From an uncultured Clostridiaceae bacterium (GTDB lineage Bacteria; Bacillota; Clostridia; TANB77; CAG-508): a stretch of DNA of 64,000 nt. The DNA is taken from assembly GCA_947647275.1 (NCBI GenBank), contig CANSJQ010000003.1, positions 62,001-126,000 of the forward strand. The letters are read 5' to 3'. This document shows, one piece after another, positions 8,798-18,485 of the stretch. Numbering within the stretch: the first letter of the stretch is position 1; every line of letters begins with the position of its first letter. The position numbers and the translations under genes were made by a program. Below the pieces are notes generated by a model that did no database searches, was not told where the DNA came from, and saw only the letters and a program-made list of their open reading frames with translations.

Positions 8798-9473
8798 ATG
8801 GAAATAGTAAGAGTAGAAAACTTAAAAAAATATTATGGAAAAGGAGACACTTGTGTAAAAGCTTTAGATGATGTTTCTTTCTCAATAGAAAAAGGCGAAT
8901 TTGTTGCAATAGTAGGCCCATCAGGCTCACGGTAAATCAACAATGCTACATATGTTAGGAGGTGTAGATAGGCCAAGTTCTGGAAAAGTATATATAAATG
9001 GAACAGATATAAATTCTTTAAAACAAGATGAACTAGCAATATTTAGAAGAAGAGAAATAGGTTTAATATATCAATTCTATAACTTAATACCAGTACTAAA
9101 TGTAGAAGAAAATATAACACTTCCAGTTTTATTAGATAAAAAACAAGTAAATAAAAAAGACTTAGAAGAAATTCTACAAATTCTAGGTTTAAATGAAAGA
9201 AAAAAACACTTACCAAACCAACTATCAGGAGGGCAGCAACAACGTGTATCAATAGGAAGAAGCCTAATTACACACCCTTCAATAATACTAGCCGATGAGC
9301 CAACTGGAAATTTAGATAGTAAAAATTCAAGAGAAATATTAGACCTATTAAAAGAATCCAACAAACAATATAATCAAACCCTAATAATGATTACCCACGA
9401 CATGAACATTGCCAAAGAAGCAGATAGAATAATATGGGTAGAAGATGGAAAAGTACGAGAGAATAGGGGGTAA
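8798..9473 (+). CDS. MacB/LolD-type ABC transporter ATPase (+1 frameshift at 8930)
   Basis: ATP-binding subunit of an export-type ABC transporter, 224 aa. An extra C at 8930 splits Walker A: GPSGS, then C, then GGT AAA TCA giving Gly45-Lys-Ser. Without the shift the ribosome meets CGG and immediately UAA, giving a 45-residue fragment. After the shift the protein shows the Q-loop (IYQFYNLIPVL), the signature LSGGQQQRVSIGR, Walker B (ILADEPTGNLD) and the H-loop (MITHD), ideal for the MacB/LolD/BceA group. GAAAGAGGT precedes ATG 8798. Five bases separate it from the permease gene. Confidence 0.93.
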
Positions 9474-9478
9474 GAACT

Positions 9479-12073
9479 TTGAAAATATTAAATGAAATAA
9501 CAAAAAAATACTTAAAGCTAAATAGAAAAAGAAGCCTAGTAACTCTAATTGGAATAATTTTATCTGGAGCAATGATTAGTGCAGTAACAACACTTGCAGT
9601 AACTTTTCAAAGATTTATGCTAGATGTAGAAATATCACAAAGTGGAGAATGGGAAGCTATAATAGAAAATGTAAATTTAGAAGAATTACAAGAAATAAAG
9701 CAAAATAAAAAACTAAAAGAAATACTAGTAATGGAGCCATTATCAATAGCAAAAAATGAGTATTCAGATGATGAATTCATAATGTTATATAAATATAGTA
9801 AAGAAGCCCTAACAAAAATGAATGGCGAAGTACTAAAAGGAAGAATGCCACAAAATGAAAATGAGATAGTTTTAAGTACTACATTTTTTGATGGAAAAGA
9901 AAATGAACCCAAAATAGGAGAAAAAGTAACCTTTACCTTAGGAAAAAGAATAGATGAAGGAAATGAACTACTATCACAAGCAAAAAGTGAAACAGAAGAA
10001 TTTATAGAAAGTGAAAAACGAACATTTACAGTATGTGGGAAAATATATAGGCCAATATTTGAAAGCTCTACAGACCATTATACATCAGGAATAACCCTTC
10101 TAGAAAATGAAGAAGAAATAACATCAGAACTAGTAGATATAGGTATAATAAATAGAAAAGCAAAAGACGTATATAAAAACACAAAAGAGATTTGTGAAAA
10201 TTTAAATACTGAGAGCACTCACAAAACTGACTATAACACATATGTACTAGCATATAAAGGAGTAAACCACAAAGCAGAATTTAATGGGACATTATATAGC
10301 ATTTGTGCAATATTAATAACAGTTATAATAGTAGGCTCAGTATTAGTTATTTACAATAGTTTTGCAATATCAGTATCAGAAAGAAAAAAACAATTCGGAA
10401 TGTTATCCTCAATAGGAGCAACAAGAAAACAAATAAAAAGAAGTGTAGTATATGAAGCAGTAGTTTTAGGAAGTATAGGAATACCAACAGGAATAGTATC
10501 AGGAATAGCAGGAATAGGAATCACTTTAAAATTTGTAGATAATTTATTAAAGCCAATGTTAACAGATACAAACTGGGGATTTAAACTTACAATATCTTGG
10601 CCATCAATACTAATAGCTGCAATATTAATAGCATTTACAATATATCTATCAGTAATAATACCAGCAAAAAGAGCAAGTAAAATAAGTCCTATAGAAGCAA
10701 TAAGGCAAACAACAGATATTAAAGTAAAACCAAAGAAATTAAGAACACCAAAAATAATAAGAAAAATATTTGGAATTCAAGGAGAACTTGCACTTAAAAA
10801 TCTAAAAAGAAGTAAAAAAAGGTATAGAACAACAGTAATATCACTAGTAATAAGTATAGTATTATTCATGGCAACAACAGGCTTTGTAGGCTATATGTTT
10901 GAAGGTTTTGACACAATATATAAAACGGTAGACTACGACTATGAAATAAGACTAAACAAAACTGAAAAAACTGATGAACTATATGAAAAGATAAGTAATA
11001 TAGAAAAAATAGAAGATATAATCAAATATAAATATATAGGCAAAACAATAGAAGTGCCAGTAAATAAGTTAAATGAAAAATTAAAAAATACTATAAATGA
11101 AGAAAGAAGAAAAAGTGAGCAAAACCCATTAGATGAAAATGGTACTTATAATTTATCGGCGTATATATATTGTTTAGATGAAAAAACATATAAAGACTAT
11201 TTAAAAGAAACAGGAATAAATAACTTAAATCAAGATGAATTTATACTAGTAAATTATGCTAATTTGTTACAAAAATACAAAATAGAAACACAAATATTAA
11301 ATTATAAAAATGGTGACGAAATACAAGTAACAAGATATAAATACGAATATGATGAATATGGAGATGAAACAAACAAAACAGAAGATGGTAGTTTCAAAAT
11401 GAAATTTGCAAAAATAACACAAAAACTACCATTTACAATAGAAGGTTCAAGCTTTATAGGAAATACAATATTTATAACTTCAAAGGAGAATTTTGAAAAA
11501 CTAAATAAAGATGATATGGAATTAGAAGAAACAGTAAGAATAAAGACAAAAGACGTAGCCTTATTAGAACAACAAATAGGAATGTTAAAAGAAAAATATC
11601 AAAATGAAGGATTAGAAAATGGCTTCAACATAAAAGAACAAATAGAGCAAATGAAAAACCTAAAACTAATAATTCAAATATTCCTATATGGCTTCATATT
11701 CCTAATATCAGCAATAGGAGTATCAAATGTATTTAATACAATATCAACAAATATAACACTAAGAAGGAGAGAATTTGCAAACCTAAAATCAATAGGAATG
11801 ACAAACAAACAATTCAAACAAATGTTAGACCTAGAATGTATATTCTATGGAAGTAAGGCACTACTATATGGTGTTCCATTAGGAATACTAGTATGCTACC
11901 TACTAAACAATGCTTTCAGTGACATGATAGAGTTTATGTTCAAAATACCATGGAATAGTATAATAATATGTATAATAGCAATATATGCAGTAGTGTATGT
12001 GACAATGGTATATGCAAGTAGGAAGGTAAAAAAAGAGAATATAATAGATGTAATAAGGGATGACAATATTTAA
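9479..12073 (+). CDS. FtsX-like (MacB-type) ABC transporter permease
   Basis: 864 aa with two FtsX domains. Hydrophobic segments lie near residues 20-42, 280-300, 325-350, 375-395, then 455-475 and 740-860, with large extracytoplasmic loops between, the eight-segment plan of FtsX-type exporters with duplicated halves. Motifs such as ERKKQFGMLSSIGATRKQI and RRREFANLKSIGMTNKQFK are the cytoplasmic coupling helices of the two halves. Start is TTG 9479, behind AGGGGG with good spacing. Pairs with the ATPase just upstream. Substrate unknown; such systems export peptides or lipoproteins or sense envelope stress. Confidence 0.9.
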   Translation: MKILNEITKKYLKLNRKRSLVTLIGIILSGAMISAVTTLAVTFQRFMLDVEISQSGEWEAIIENVNLEELQEIKQNKKLKEILVMEPLSIAKNEYSDDEFIMLYKYSKEALTKMNGEVLKGRMPQNENEIVLSTTFFDGKENEPKIGEKVTFTLGKRIDEGNELLSQAKSETEEFIESEKRTFTVCGKIYRPIFESSTDHYTSGITLLENEEEITSELVDIGIINRKAKDVYKNTKEICENLNTESTHKTDYNTYVLAYKGVNHKAEFNGTLYSICAILITVIIVGSVLVIYNSFAISVSERKKQFGMLSSIGATRKQIKRSVVYEAVVLGSIGIPTGIVSGIAGIGITLKFVDNLLKPMLTDTNWGFKLTISWPSILIAAILIAFTIYLSVIIPAKRASKISPIEAIRQTTDIKVKPKKLRTPKIIRKIFGIQGELALKNLKRSKKRYRTTVISLVISIVLFMATTGFVGYMFEGFDTIYKTVDYDYEIRLNKTEKTDELYEKISNIEKIEDIIKYKYIGKTIEVPVNKLNEKLKNTINEERRKSEQNPLDENGTYNLSAYIYCLDEKTYKDYLKETGINNLNQDEFILVNYANLLQKYKIETQILNYKNGDEIQVTRYKYEYDEYGDETNKTEDGSFKMKFAKITQKLPFTIEGSSFIGNTIFITSKENFEKLNKDDMELEETVRIKTKDVALLEQQIGMLKEKYQNEGLENGFNIKEQIEQMKNLKLIIQIFLYGFIFLISAIGVSNVFNTISTNITLRRREFANLKSIGMTNKQFKQMLDLECIFYGSKALLYGVPLGILVCYLLNNAFSDMIEFMFKIPWNSIIICIIAIYAVVYVTMVYASRKVKKENIIDVIRDDNI

Positions 12074-12074
12074 G

Positions 12075-12121
12075 TTCCCATTGGGGACGTTTCCTTTTGG
12101 GGTATCTGTCACTTTTGGGAA
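12075..12121. repeat. Family B dispersed inverted repeat
   Basis: Begins TTCCCATTGGGGACGTTTCC and ends CACTTTTGGGAA, so the ends are complementary (TTCCCA/TGGGAA). Nearly the same sequence recurs at 33143-33190 and 46793-46862. Confidence 0.65.
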
Positions 12122-12152
12122 TATATGTTATGCAAAAAATAATGAAATTGTA

Positions 12153-12180
12153 TTGTAGGGGAGCGCACTTAGAGCGCACC
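12153..12180. repeat. Short family A repeat copy
   Basis: TGTAGGGGAGCGCACTTAGAGCGCACC shares the TGTAGGGG head of family A and has an internal GCGC stem. With the family B copy at 12075 it accounts for most of the 210-bp gap before tcdA. Confidence 0.5.
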
Positions 12181-12284
12181 ATACTTAGAAAGAATTATCT
12201 TAGGATATATAATATTAAACTACTTGAAAAGCATAAAAGTAATTGATATAATAAATTAAAATATATGAAGGGACAAGAAGTAAA

Positions 12285-12989
12285 GTGTTAGAACAATTTT
12301 CAAGAACAGAATTATTAATAGGAAAAGAAGCAATAGAAAAACTTTCAAATACAAAAGTTGCTATATTTGGAATAGGAGGAGTAGGTTCTTTTGTAGCAGA
12401 AGCATTAGCAAGGGCAGGAATAGGAAGTTTCTTGTTAGTAGATAATGATATAATAAGCGAAAGTAACTTAAATAGGCAAATACATGCATTAACAAATACA
12501 ATTGGAAAATATAAAGTAGAAATCATGAAAGAAAGAATAATGCAAATAAATGAAAACGCCAAAGTAGAAATATCAAAAGAATTTTTTATGCCAAATTCAG
12601 ATGAAGAAATAATAGATAATACTATAAATTATATAGTAGATGCAATAGATACTGTAACAGCAAAAATAGAACTAGTAATTAGAGCGGAAAAGCTAAATAT
12701 ACCTATAATTTCTTCAATGGGAACAGGAAACAAATTAGACCCCACCAAATTTGAAATAACAGACATAAACAAGACAGTAGTATGTCCTTTAGCAAAAGTT
12801 ATAAGAAAAGAATTACGTGCTAGAGGGATAAAAAAATTAAAAGTTGTATACTCAAAAGAAGAGCCAATAAAGACTAAACAAACAGTAGAGCAAAACGAAA
12901 AAAAACATGTACCAGGAAGTATATCATTTGTACCATCAGTAGCAGGTTTAATTATAGCATCAGAAGTTGTAAAAGATTTAATAAAATAA
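12285..12989 (+). CDS. tcdA: TcdA, tRNA threonylcarbamoyladenosine dehydratase (ThiF/E1-like)
   Basis: 234 aa, GTG start after AAGGGA. The protein has the E1-like nucleotide-binding loop VAIFGIGGVGSFVAEALARAGIG, the acidic turn LLVDNDIISESNLNRQ with the NRQ motif, and the later DAIDTVTAKIELV and SSMGTGNKLDPTKFEI blocks that characterise TcdA (YgdL) rather than MoeB or ThiF. TcdA adenylates and cyclises t6A37 of tRNAs that read ANN codons. The PLAKVIRKELRARGI stretch also fits the family. Stands alone between repeats and the copper module. Confidence 0.92.
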   Translation: MLEQFSRTELLIGKEAIEKLSNTKVAIFGIGGVGSFVAEALARAGIGSFLLVDNDIISESNLNRQIHALTNTIGKYKVEIMKERIMQINENAKVEISKEFFMPNSDEEIIDNTINYIVDAIDTVTAKIELVIRAEKLNIPIISSMGTGNKLDPTKFEITDINKTVVCPLAKVIRKELRARGIKKLKVVYSKEEPIKTKQTVEQNEKKHVPGSISFVPSVAGLIIASEVVKDLIK

Positions 12990-13017
12990 ATACCTAAAAA
13001 TCAATAGTTATACACCA

Positions 13018-13053
13018 ATACCCCCTTATTTACAAAATACCTAAGGGGGTATA
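13018..13053 (+). promoter_or_regulatory. CsoR-type copper operator
   Basis: ATACCCCCTTA (13018-13028) is the inverted complement of TAAGGGGGTAT (13043-13053). CsoR operators have the form TAC(C)n...(G)nGTA. It lies just before the csoR start codon, as expected for copper-relieved autorepression. Confidence 0.75.
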
Positions 13054-13074
13054 TAATGTATTAGGTGATTAAAA

Positions 13075-13374
13075 ATGGAAAATGAAAAATGTTGTGACAA
13101 AAAAACACATAGAAGTAACGAAGAAAAGAAGCTTATTACAAATCGTTTAAGTAGAATTGAGGGGCAAGTAAAAGGAATAAAGAAAATGATAGAAGAAGAC
13201 AAATATTGCAATGATGTATTAATTCAACTATCAGCAATTGAAAATTCTATAAAAAGTTTATCAAATCATATATTAGAAAAACATTTATATAGTTGTGTTA
13301 CAAATGATTTAGAAAAAGGAAACCTAGAAATTATAGATGAGTTAATTAGTTTATTTAAAAAATTTAATAAATAA
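13075..13374 (+). CDS. csoR: CsoR/RcnR-family copper-sensing repressor
   Basis: 99 aa, all-helical. Conserved parts: NRLSRIEGQVKGIKKMIEEDKYC, with the first Cu(I) ligand cysteine, then NHILEKHLYSCV, giving the His and second Cys of the C-H-C copper site. CsoR binds GC-rich palindromes and releases them when Cu(I) binds; such a palindrome overlaps the promoter at 13018-13053. The gene heads a short run with a thioesterase, copZ and, after an unrelated ORF, copA. A cysteine-rich N-terminal leader (CCDKKTHRS) is also common in this family. Confidence 0.93.
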   Translation: MENEKCCDKKTHRSNEEKKLITNRLSRIEGQVKGIKKMIEEDKYCNDVLIQLSAIENSIKSLSNHILEKHLYSCVTNDLEKGNLEIIDELISLFKKFNK

Positions 13375-13392
13375 TGAGAAAAGAGGAATAAC

Positions 13393-13809
13393 ATGGATAA
13401 AGTATTTGAAAGAAAAATAAATTATTATGAAACAGACAGAATGGGAGTAGTACATCATTCAAACTATATAAGGTACTTAGAAGAAGCTAGATGCTATTTT
13501 TTAGAGAATATAGGAATTCCATTTGAAGTATTAGAAGAAAATGGAATAACAATTCCAGTGTTAGGGGTAAATTGCAATTATAAGTATCATGTTACATTTG
13601 GAGATACTTTGCAAATTCGTGTATTTATAAAAGAATATACAGGAGTAAGAATGACAGTAGGTTATGATGTTAAAGAAAAAGAAAGAGGAAAAGTAGTCAT
13701 TGTAGCAGAAACAAAACATTGCTTTACAGAAAGAAGTTTAAAACCAATAAACTTAAAAAAATATGCTCCAAAATTTAGTGACAAATTTATAAGTTTAATG
13801 GAAAAATAA
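13393..13809 (+). CDS. 4-hydroxybenzoyl-CoA/YbgC-type acyl-CoA thioesterase
   Basis: 138 aa hot-dog-fold protein. The catalytic signature YYETDRMGVVHHSNYIRYLEEAR near residues 10-32 contains the Asp and the helix of 4HBT/YbgC enzymes, which hydrolyse acyl-CoA or acyl-ACP thioesters. GVNCNYKYHVTFGDTLQI in the middle is the dimer strand region. Preceded by AGAGGA, 18 bases after csoR. No obvious link to copper; it may be a neighbour only. Confidence 0.88.
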   Translation: MDKVFERKINYYETDRMGVVHHSNYIRYLEEARCYFLENIGIPFEVLEENGITIPVLGVNCNYKYHVTFGDTLQIRVFIKEYTGVRMTVGYDVKEKERGKVVIVAETKHCFTERSLKPINLKKYAPKFSDKFISLMEK

Positions 13810-13840
13810 TAAAATATAAAGAAAGAAGGTAATAAATAAA

Positions 13841-14041
13841 ATGAAAGAAACTATAATAAAAGTACAAGGAATGGCATGTGAGGGCTGTGAAAAAAGAATT
13901 CAAAATGCTTTGAAAAATATGGAAGGAATAGAAAATGTAGTTGCCAACCATAAAGAAGGAACAGTTACTGTAATAGCAAATGAAACTCTAATTAATATTA
14001 TAAAAGAAAAAATAGAAGATTTAGGGTTTATTGTCTTATAA
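13841..14041 (+). CDS. copZ: CopZ-like heavy-metal-associated copper chaperone
   Basis: 66 aa, a single HMA domain with the metal-binding loop GMACEGCEKRI (Cys-x-x-Cys) and a beta-alpha-beta-beta-alpha-beta pattern ending GFIVL. Such chaperones carry Cu(I) to the CopA ATPase. Preceded by AAGAAGGT. It lies between csoR and copA, supporting a copper role. Confidence 0.9.
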   Translation: MKETIIKVQGMACEGCEKRIQNALKNMEGIENVVANHKEGTVTVIANETLINIIKEKIEDLGFIVL

Positions 14042-14180
14042 AAATTTAAAAGAATAATAGAATAAAGGGTGCTTGTAGAATTTATTAGATATAAATACTT
14101 GAATAATAAAATATTTTATGTTATTATTTATATTAGAAACTTATTAAAAATCTGTATTACAAATGTAAAGGAGGTTTATT

Positions 14181-14504
14181 ATGGTAGCAATAATAAGAAA
14201 GAGAGTATTATATCCAGAAAAAGATATATATGGTGAAGGCGAAATTGTAGCAATGGGATATATATCTAAAAAGAGTCCATATCCAATTTACACAGTAAGG
14301 TCTTATTCTCAATACTATTACGCTAATGTAGCTTTTCGGAAAACAATAATTATTAGATATGATGATACAAAATTAAGAAGGTTACAGCGTAAGATTAATA
14401 AAAAAGAAAAACAAGGATATATGACTTATGAACAAGGAGTAAAAGTTATTTTAACAACTGTTTGCAATATGATTGAACAGCAGTTAATAGGAACATTCTT
14501 ATAA
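14181..14504 (+). CDS. Uncharacterised 107-aa protein
   Basis: ORF with a strong AAAGGAGG site before ATG and a terminator right behind it, so probably real. No family recognised. The first half is rich in Tyr (SPYPIYTVRSYSQYYYANVAF) and the second half is basic and helical (KLRRLQRKINKKEKQ). It contains an in-frame CGG at 14337-14339 (Phe-Arg-Lys) and the frame continues 55 codons beyond, so here CGG appears to be a normal arginine codon, unlike in conserved neighbours. Confidence 0.6.
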   Translation: MVAIIRKRVLYPEKDIYGEGEIVAMGYISKKSPYPIYTVRSYSQYYYANVAFRKTIIIRYDDTKLRRLQRKINKKEKQGYMTYEQGVKVILTTVCNMIEQQLIGTFL

Positions 14505-14510
14505 ACAAAC

Positions 14511-14539
14511 AAAAAGCACCTAAAATAAGGTGCTTTTTG
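14511..14539 (+). terminator. Rho-independent terminator
   Basis: AAAAAGCACCT / AGGTGCTTTTT stem with a short loop and T run directly after the 14181-14504 ORF. The following 200 bases to copA hold a weak inverted repeat (GAATTGC/GCAATTC) and GGACTGTCC-like fragments of repeat family B; nothing coding was seen there. Confidence 0.85.
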
Positions 14540-14740
14540 CATTGAAATAATAAGTAAAGGAGTTTAAAGGACTGTCCTCACCATTCTGAAATCGGAATGA
14601 AAGTGAATTTAAGAATTGCTAAATAGTGAAAACTACAAAGCAATTCTATAAATTCGCATACTTATCTTCTAAGAGCTTTTTGTGTACTAGACGAAAATTC
14701 TAAGAATATAAGCAAGGACTATCCCTAATGTGTGGAAAAG

Positions 14741-16952
14741 ATGAAAAAGATAATTTTAGAGATTGATGGAATGACGTGTAGTGCGTGTTCTAATGGATTA
14801 GAGAGATATCTGAATAAACAAAAGGGTATTGAAAGTGCTAGTGTAAATTTGGTTATGGCCAATACTACTGTTGAGTATGATGAAAAAGTGTTAGACCAAA
14901 ATAAAATTGAACAGTTTATTAAAGAAGCAGGGTTTAAAAGTTTAGGATTGTTTAAGGAAATAAAGGTGGAAGAGAAGAATAAAACTGAAAAAGTTAAATT
15001 CTTTATTTTCTTAGTATTAGCAATTATTTTAATGTATGTTTCAATGGGACATATGGTAGGTTTACCAATTATAGATTTATTGAATATGCATACACACCCA
15101 ATTAATTATACAATAGTGTTATTTTTATTAACTACTTGTTTTATAGTGTATGGTTTTGATATTATAAAAAATGGATATAAAAACTTAATACACAAAACTC
15201 CTAATATGGATACTTTGGTAAGCATAGGTGTAATTAGTAGTTTAGCATATAGCTTATATAGTATGTTTATGGTAATAAAAGGAGAGCATTTCTATGTAGA
15301 AAATTTGTATTTTGAGTCAGCAGCAATTATTATATTTTTTATAAAATTAGGTAGATATATTGATGGAATAAGTAAAGATAAAACAAAAGAAGCCATTCAA
15401 AAATTAGTAAAAATAACTCCAAATGAAGCTACTATAAAAATTGATGGTAAAGAAAGAAGAGTAACAATAGATGAAGTTAATAAAGGTGATATTTTAGTGT
15501 GTAAACCAGGTGAAAAAATAGCAGTAGATGGCAAAATAACATTTCGGAAAAGCACATTTTGATGAAGCTTTTATTACAGGTGAAAGTATGCCAGCAAATA
15601 AAACAGTAGGAGAAAAGGTAATTGCAGGAAGTATTAATTATGATGGATATATAGAATATGAAGCAGAAAGAATAGGAAAAGAATCTACAATATCTGAAAT
15701 TGTAAGGTTAGTGTTAGATGCCACAAATACAAAAGCTCCTATTGCAAAATTAGCAGATAAAGTAAGTGGCTATTTTGTACCAGTTGTTATTTTGGTTGCA
15801 ACAATTTCGTTTATAATATATCTTTTAATAGGTGCCTCATTTGCAGTAGCATTAAATGTATTTATAACCGTTTTAGTAGTAGCATGCCCATGTAGCTTAG
15901 GTTTAGCAACTCCACTTGCCATTGTAGTAAGTGAAGGTTTGTGTGCAGAAAATGGAATATTAATAAAGAAGAGCGAAATACTAGAAAATGCTCAAAAAAC
16001 AAACACTATTGTGTTTGACAAAACAGGAACATTAACATATGGAACTTTGAAAATAGCAAATGTAATTAATTATACTAATATGGAAGAAAAAGAAATATTA
16101 GCCTTAGCAGGAAGTATAGAAAAGAAAGGTACACACCCTATATCAAAGGCTTTTGTAGATTATTTAGAACAAAACAAAATACAAACATTAGAAGTAGAAA
16201 ATTATGAAGAAATAAGTGGGTATGGAGTATGTGGCACAATTAACAAAGAACAAATAATATTAGGAAATAGTAAAATACTTTCAAAATATAATATAGAAAA
16301 TACACATAAGCAAGACGAAGAAAAACTTGCAAAAGAGGGAAATAGTATTATATATGTTGTAAAAAATAAAGAAATAGTTTCAATAATAGGTGTAAGTGAT
16401 ATTATAAGAAAAGATGCAAAAGATGTTATAGATACTTTAAACGAAAACAAAGTAGAAGTAATAATGTTAACGGGCGATAATAAAGAATCGGCAGAAAAAA
16501 TAGCCAAAGAAATAGGAATACAAGAAGTAATATCAAATGTACTACCAACACAAAAATTAGAAGTAATTAAAAATTTAAAAGAAGAAAACAAATTTGTACT
16601 AATGTGTGGAGACGGAATAAACGATAGCCCAGCATTAGCCACAGCAAATATAGGAGTAAGTGTAAATAGTGGAACAGATATAGCAATGGACTCATCAGAC
16701 GTAATACTAACAAGAAATGACCTAAATTCAATTATAAACCTAATACACATAAGCAAAAAAACAATAAGAAATATAAAACAAAACCTATTCTGGGCATTTT
16801 TCTACAACGTACTAATGTTACCAGTCGCAATAGGGTTACTTACACCAATAGGGATAACAATAAATCCAATGATAGCAAGTGTTGCAATGGTAATAAGTAG
16901 TTTTACAGTTATATTAAATGCTTTAAGGCTAAGGAATATAAAGTTAAATTAA
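14741..16952 (+). CDS. copA: CopA, Cu(I)-translocating P1B-type ATPase (+1 frameshift at 15545)
   Basis: 736 aa after skipping an extra C at 15545 (TTT-C-GGA, Gly269), just before the actuator motif FDEAFITGES. Domains in order: N-terminal HMA (GMTCSACSNG), membrane helices from about residue 88, actuator domain with TGES, the copper motif CPCSLGLATP in the sixth membrane helix, the phosphorylation motif DKTGTLT, the nucleotide-binding HP of GTHPISK, MLTGDN and the hinge GDGINDSPALA. It exports Cu(I). Start is uncertain: ATG 14741 fits the HMA domain start, GTG 14732 is in frame, and neither has a strong ribosome site. Belongs functionally with csoR and copZ upstream. Confidence 0.94.
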
Positions 16953-16976
16953 TAAACATAAAATCATGTAAAACTA

Positions 16977-17019
16977 TTGAAAAACAGTTCTTATATAGTA
17001 TAATACTAGCATACTAGTA
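16977..17019 (+). promoter_or_regulatory. Promoter with overlapping TACTAG operator
   Basis: TTGAAA (16977-16982), 16-nt spacer, TATAAT (16999-17004), then inverted repeat TACTAG-CATA-CTAGTA (17004-17019) at the transcription start. This is the layout of a repressed promoter; it would drive the MFS gene at 17199. Confidence 0.5.
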
Positions 17020-17068
17020 AATAGCTAGTCTAAATTTAATAACTCTATATTTGGAGGTTTAAATACTA

Positions 17069-17131
17069 TTGCAGATAGTAACAGATTACCAAAAGAACAA
17101 AATGCATAGCAAAATTAATGAAATTTATTGA
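17069..17131 (+). CDS. Possible 20-codon leader ORF
   Basis: TTG start ten bases behind GGAGGT, ending in TGA at 17129-17131. It lies between a promoter and the MFS gene and could be a leader peptide or the remnant of a regulator. There is no similarity evidence; coding status is doubtful. Confidence 0.25.
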   Translation: MQIVTDYQKNKMHSKINEIY

Positions 17132-17198
17132 AATTAAAATAAAGTAATGTTAATATAAGATACGTATAAATAGAAGAATAATAATTTAGGAGTAAGAA

Positions 17199-18419
17199 AT
17201 GGAGCAGGAAATAAAGAAAATAAATAGAAGTATAAAAATATATCCCGTATTTGCATCTTTTACAGGAGATATGATATTTTTTGTACCAATAGATACACTA
17301 TTTTTAACCTTAGTAAAAGGCTTAAATGCAAGTCAAATAACTGCAATGACAATGGTTGCATTATTAGTATGTATAATTTTTCAAAAAGTAATATTAGCAA
17401 TAATAAAAAAAGTTGGAAATGTAAATTCATTAAGAATAGGTGCGTGTTTATTAGTACTTACATCTTTTATATTAACTTTTGGAAAATCATTTCCTTTAAT
17501 GCTACTATATAAAAGTATAAATGAAATAGCAGTTATGTTTTTAAACATGGATGAAATTATTTTAAAGAATAATTTAAAAGCAGTAGGAAGAAATGAAGAT
17601 TATTATAAAATAAGAAATAAATCTAAAATAATGTATTCAATTATAACTTTATTTACAGCATTAGTAGCTGGACAACTATTTAATACAAATCACTATTTGC
17701 CAATGTATTTGTCAATAATAATATATATATTATTATCAGTAGTTGCATTTTTATATTATGAAGCTAAAACACAGAAAACAAAAATAGAAGAAAAAAGCAA
17801 TAAAAATGTAAAAATAACATCAATTATGTTTTTAGTAATATTATCTAATGCAGTATTTTACTCAATTGTAAAAATGGGACAAAACAATAGTAAATTATTT
17901 ATGCAATATGATTTTCAAAATTTCTTATCAATAGAAATGGTAACATACTATATAACAACAATAGTATTTATATCAAGAATTGCCAGATTAGCAGGGAATA
18001 TAATATTTGGTAAGATATATTCAAAAATAAAAGATAAAATGAGTATTGTATTAACAGTATGTTTAAGTATGGCTTTTCTACTATTAATTATAGGTCATTA
18101 CATAAATACAGTATTTATATATAAAGTAATAATAATGTCATTAGGATTTTTCTTAATATTAGCAACAAGAGATTCTTTTCAAATATATATAGAAGATGTT
18201 GCTTTAGATATTTCTAATAAAGACGAACAACAAAAAACAATAATAAATATAGAAGTATATAGAAGAATAGGAACACTAATTTTAAGTGCGATATTTACCT
18301 TAATATTAATGAAATATGAAATGATAGTAATAGAAGTGTTACTGTTTGCACTAGCAGTAATTGAAATATTTGTAAATAAAAAATTATGCAATAGGTTGCA
18401 AAAACTAAAATGTAATTAA
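17199..18419 (+). CDS. MFS-like multispanning transporter
   Basis: 406 aa with about 12 hydrophobic segments spread over the whole length and a charged central loop near residues 190-205 (KTQKTKIEEKSNKN), the 6+6 layout of the major facilitator superfamily. A GNIIFGKIYSKIKDKMS stretch follows the eighth segment, like the loop 8-9 motif of MFS proteins. Substrate cannot be inferred. AGGAGT precedes ATG 17199. Probably transcribed from the promoter at 16977-17004, some 190 bases upstream. Confidence 0.75.
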   Translation: MEQEIKKINRSIKIYPVFASFTGDMIFFVPIDTLFLTLVKGLNASQITAMTMVALLVCIIFQKVILAIIKKVGNVNSLRIGACLLVLTSFILTFGKSFPLMLLYKSINEIAVMFLNMDEIILKNNLKAVGRNEDYYKIRNKSKIMYSIITLFTALVAGQLFNTNHYLPMYLSIIIYILLSVVAFLYYEAKTQKTKIEEKSNKNVKITSIMFLVILSNAVFYSIVKMGQNNSKLFMQYDFQNFLSIEMVTYYITTIVFISRIARLAGNIIFGKIYSKIKDKMSIVLTVCLSMAFLLLIIGHYINTVFIYKVIIMSLGFFLILATRDSFQIYIEDVALDISNKDEQQKTIINIEVYRRIGTLILSAIFTLILMKYEMIVIEVLLFALAVIEIFVNKKLCNRLQKLKCN

Positions 18420-18439
18420 ATGAAGTTAATAACAAAATA

Positions 18440-18485
18440 GAGCCAAAATAAAAAATCGAATTTAACCAATTTTTTATTTTGGCTC
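18440..18485. terminator. Bidirectional terminator
   Basis: 17-bp stem starting GAGCCAAAATAAAAAAT and its complement, with A and T runs on both sides, between convergent genes. The stop codon of the deacetylase lies inside the right arm. Confidence 0.85.
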
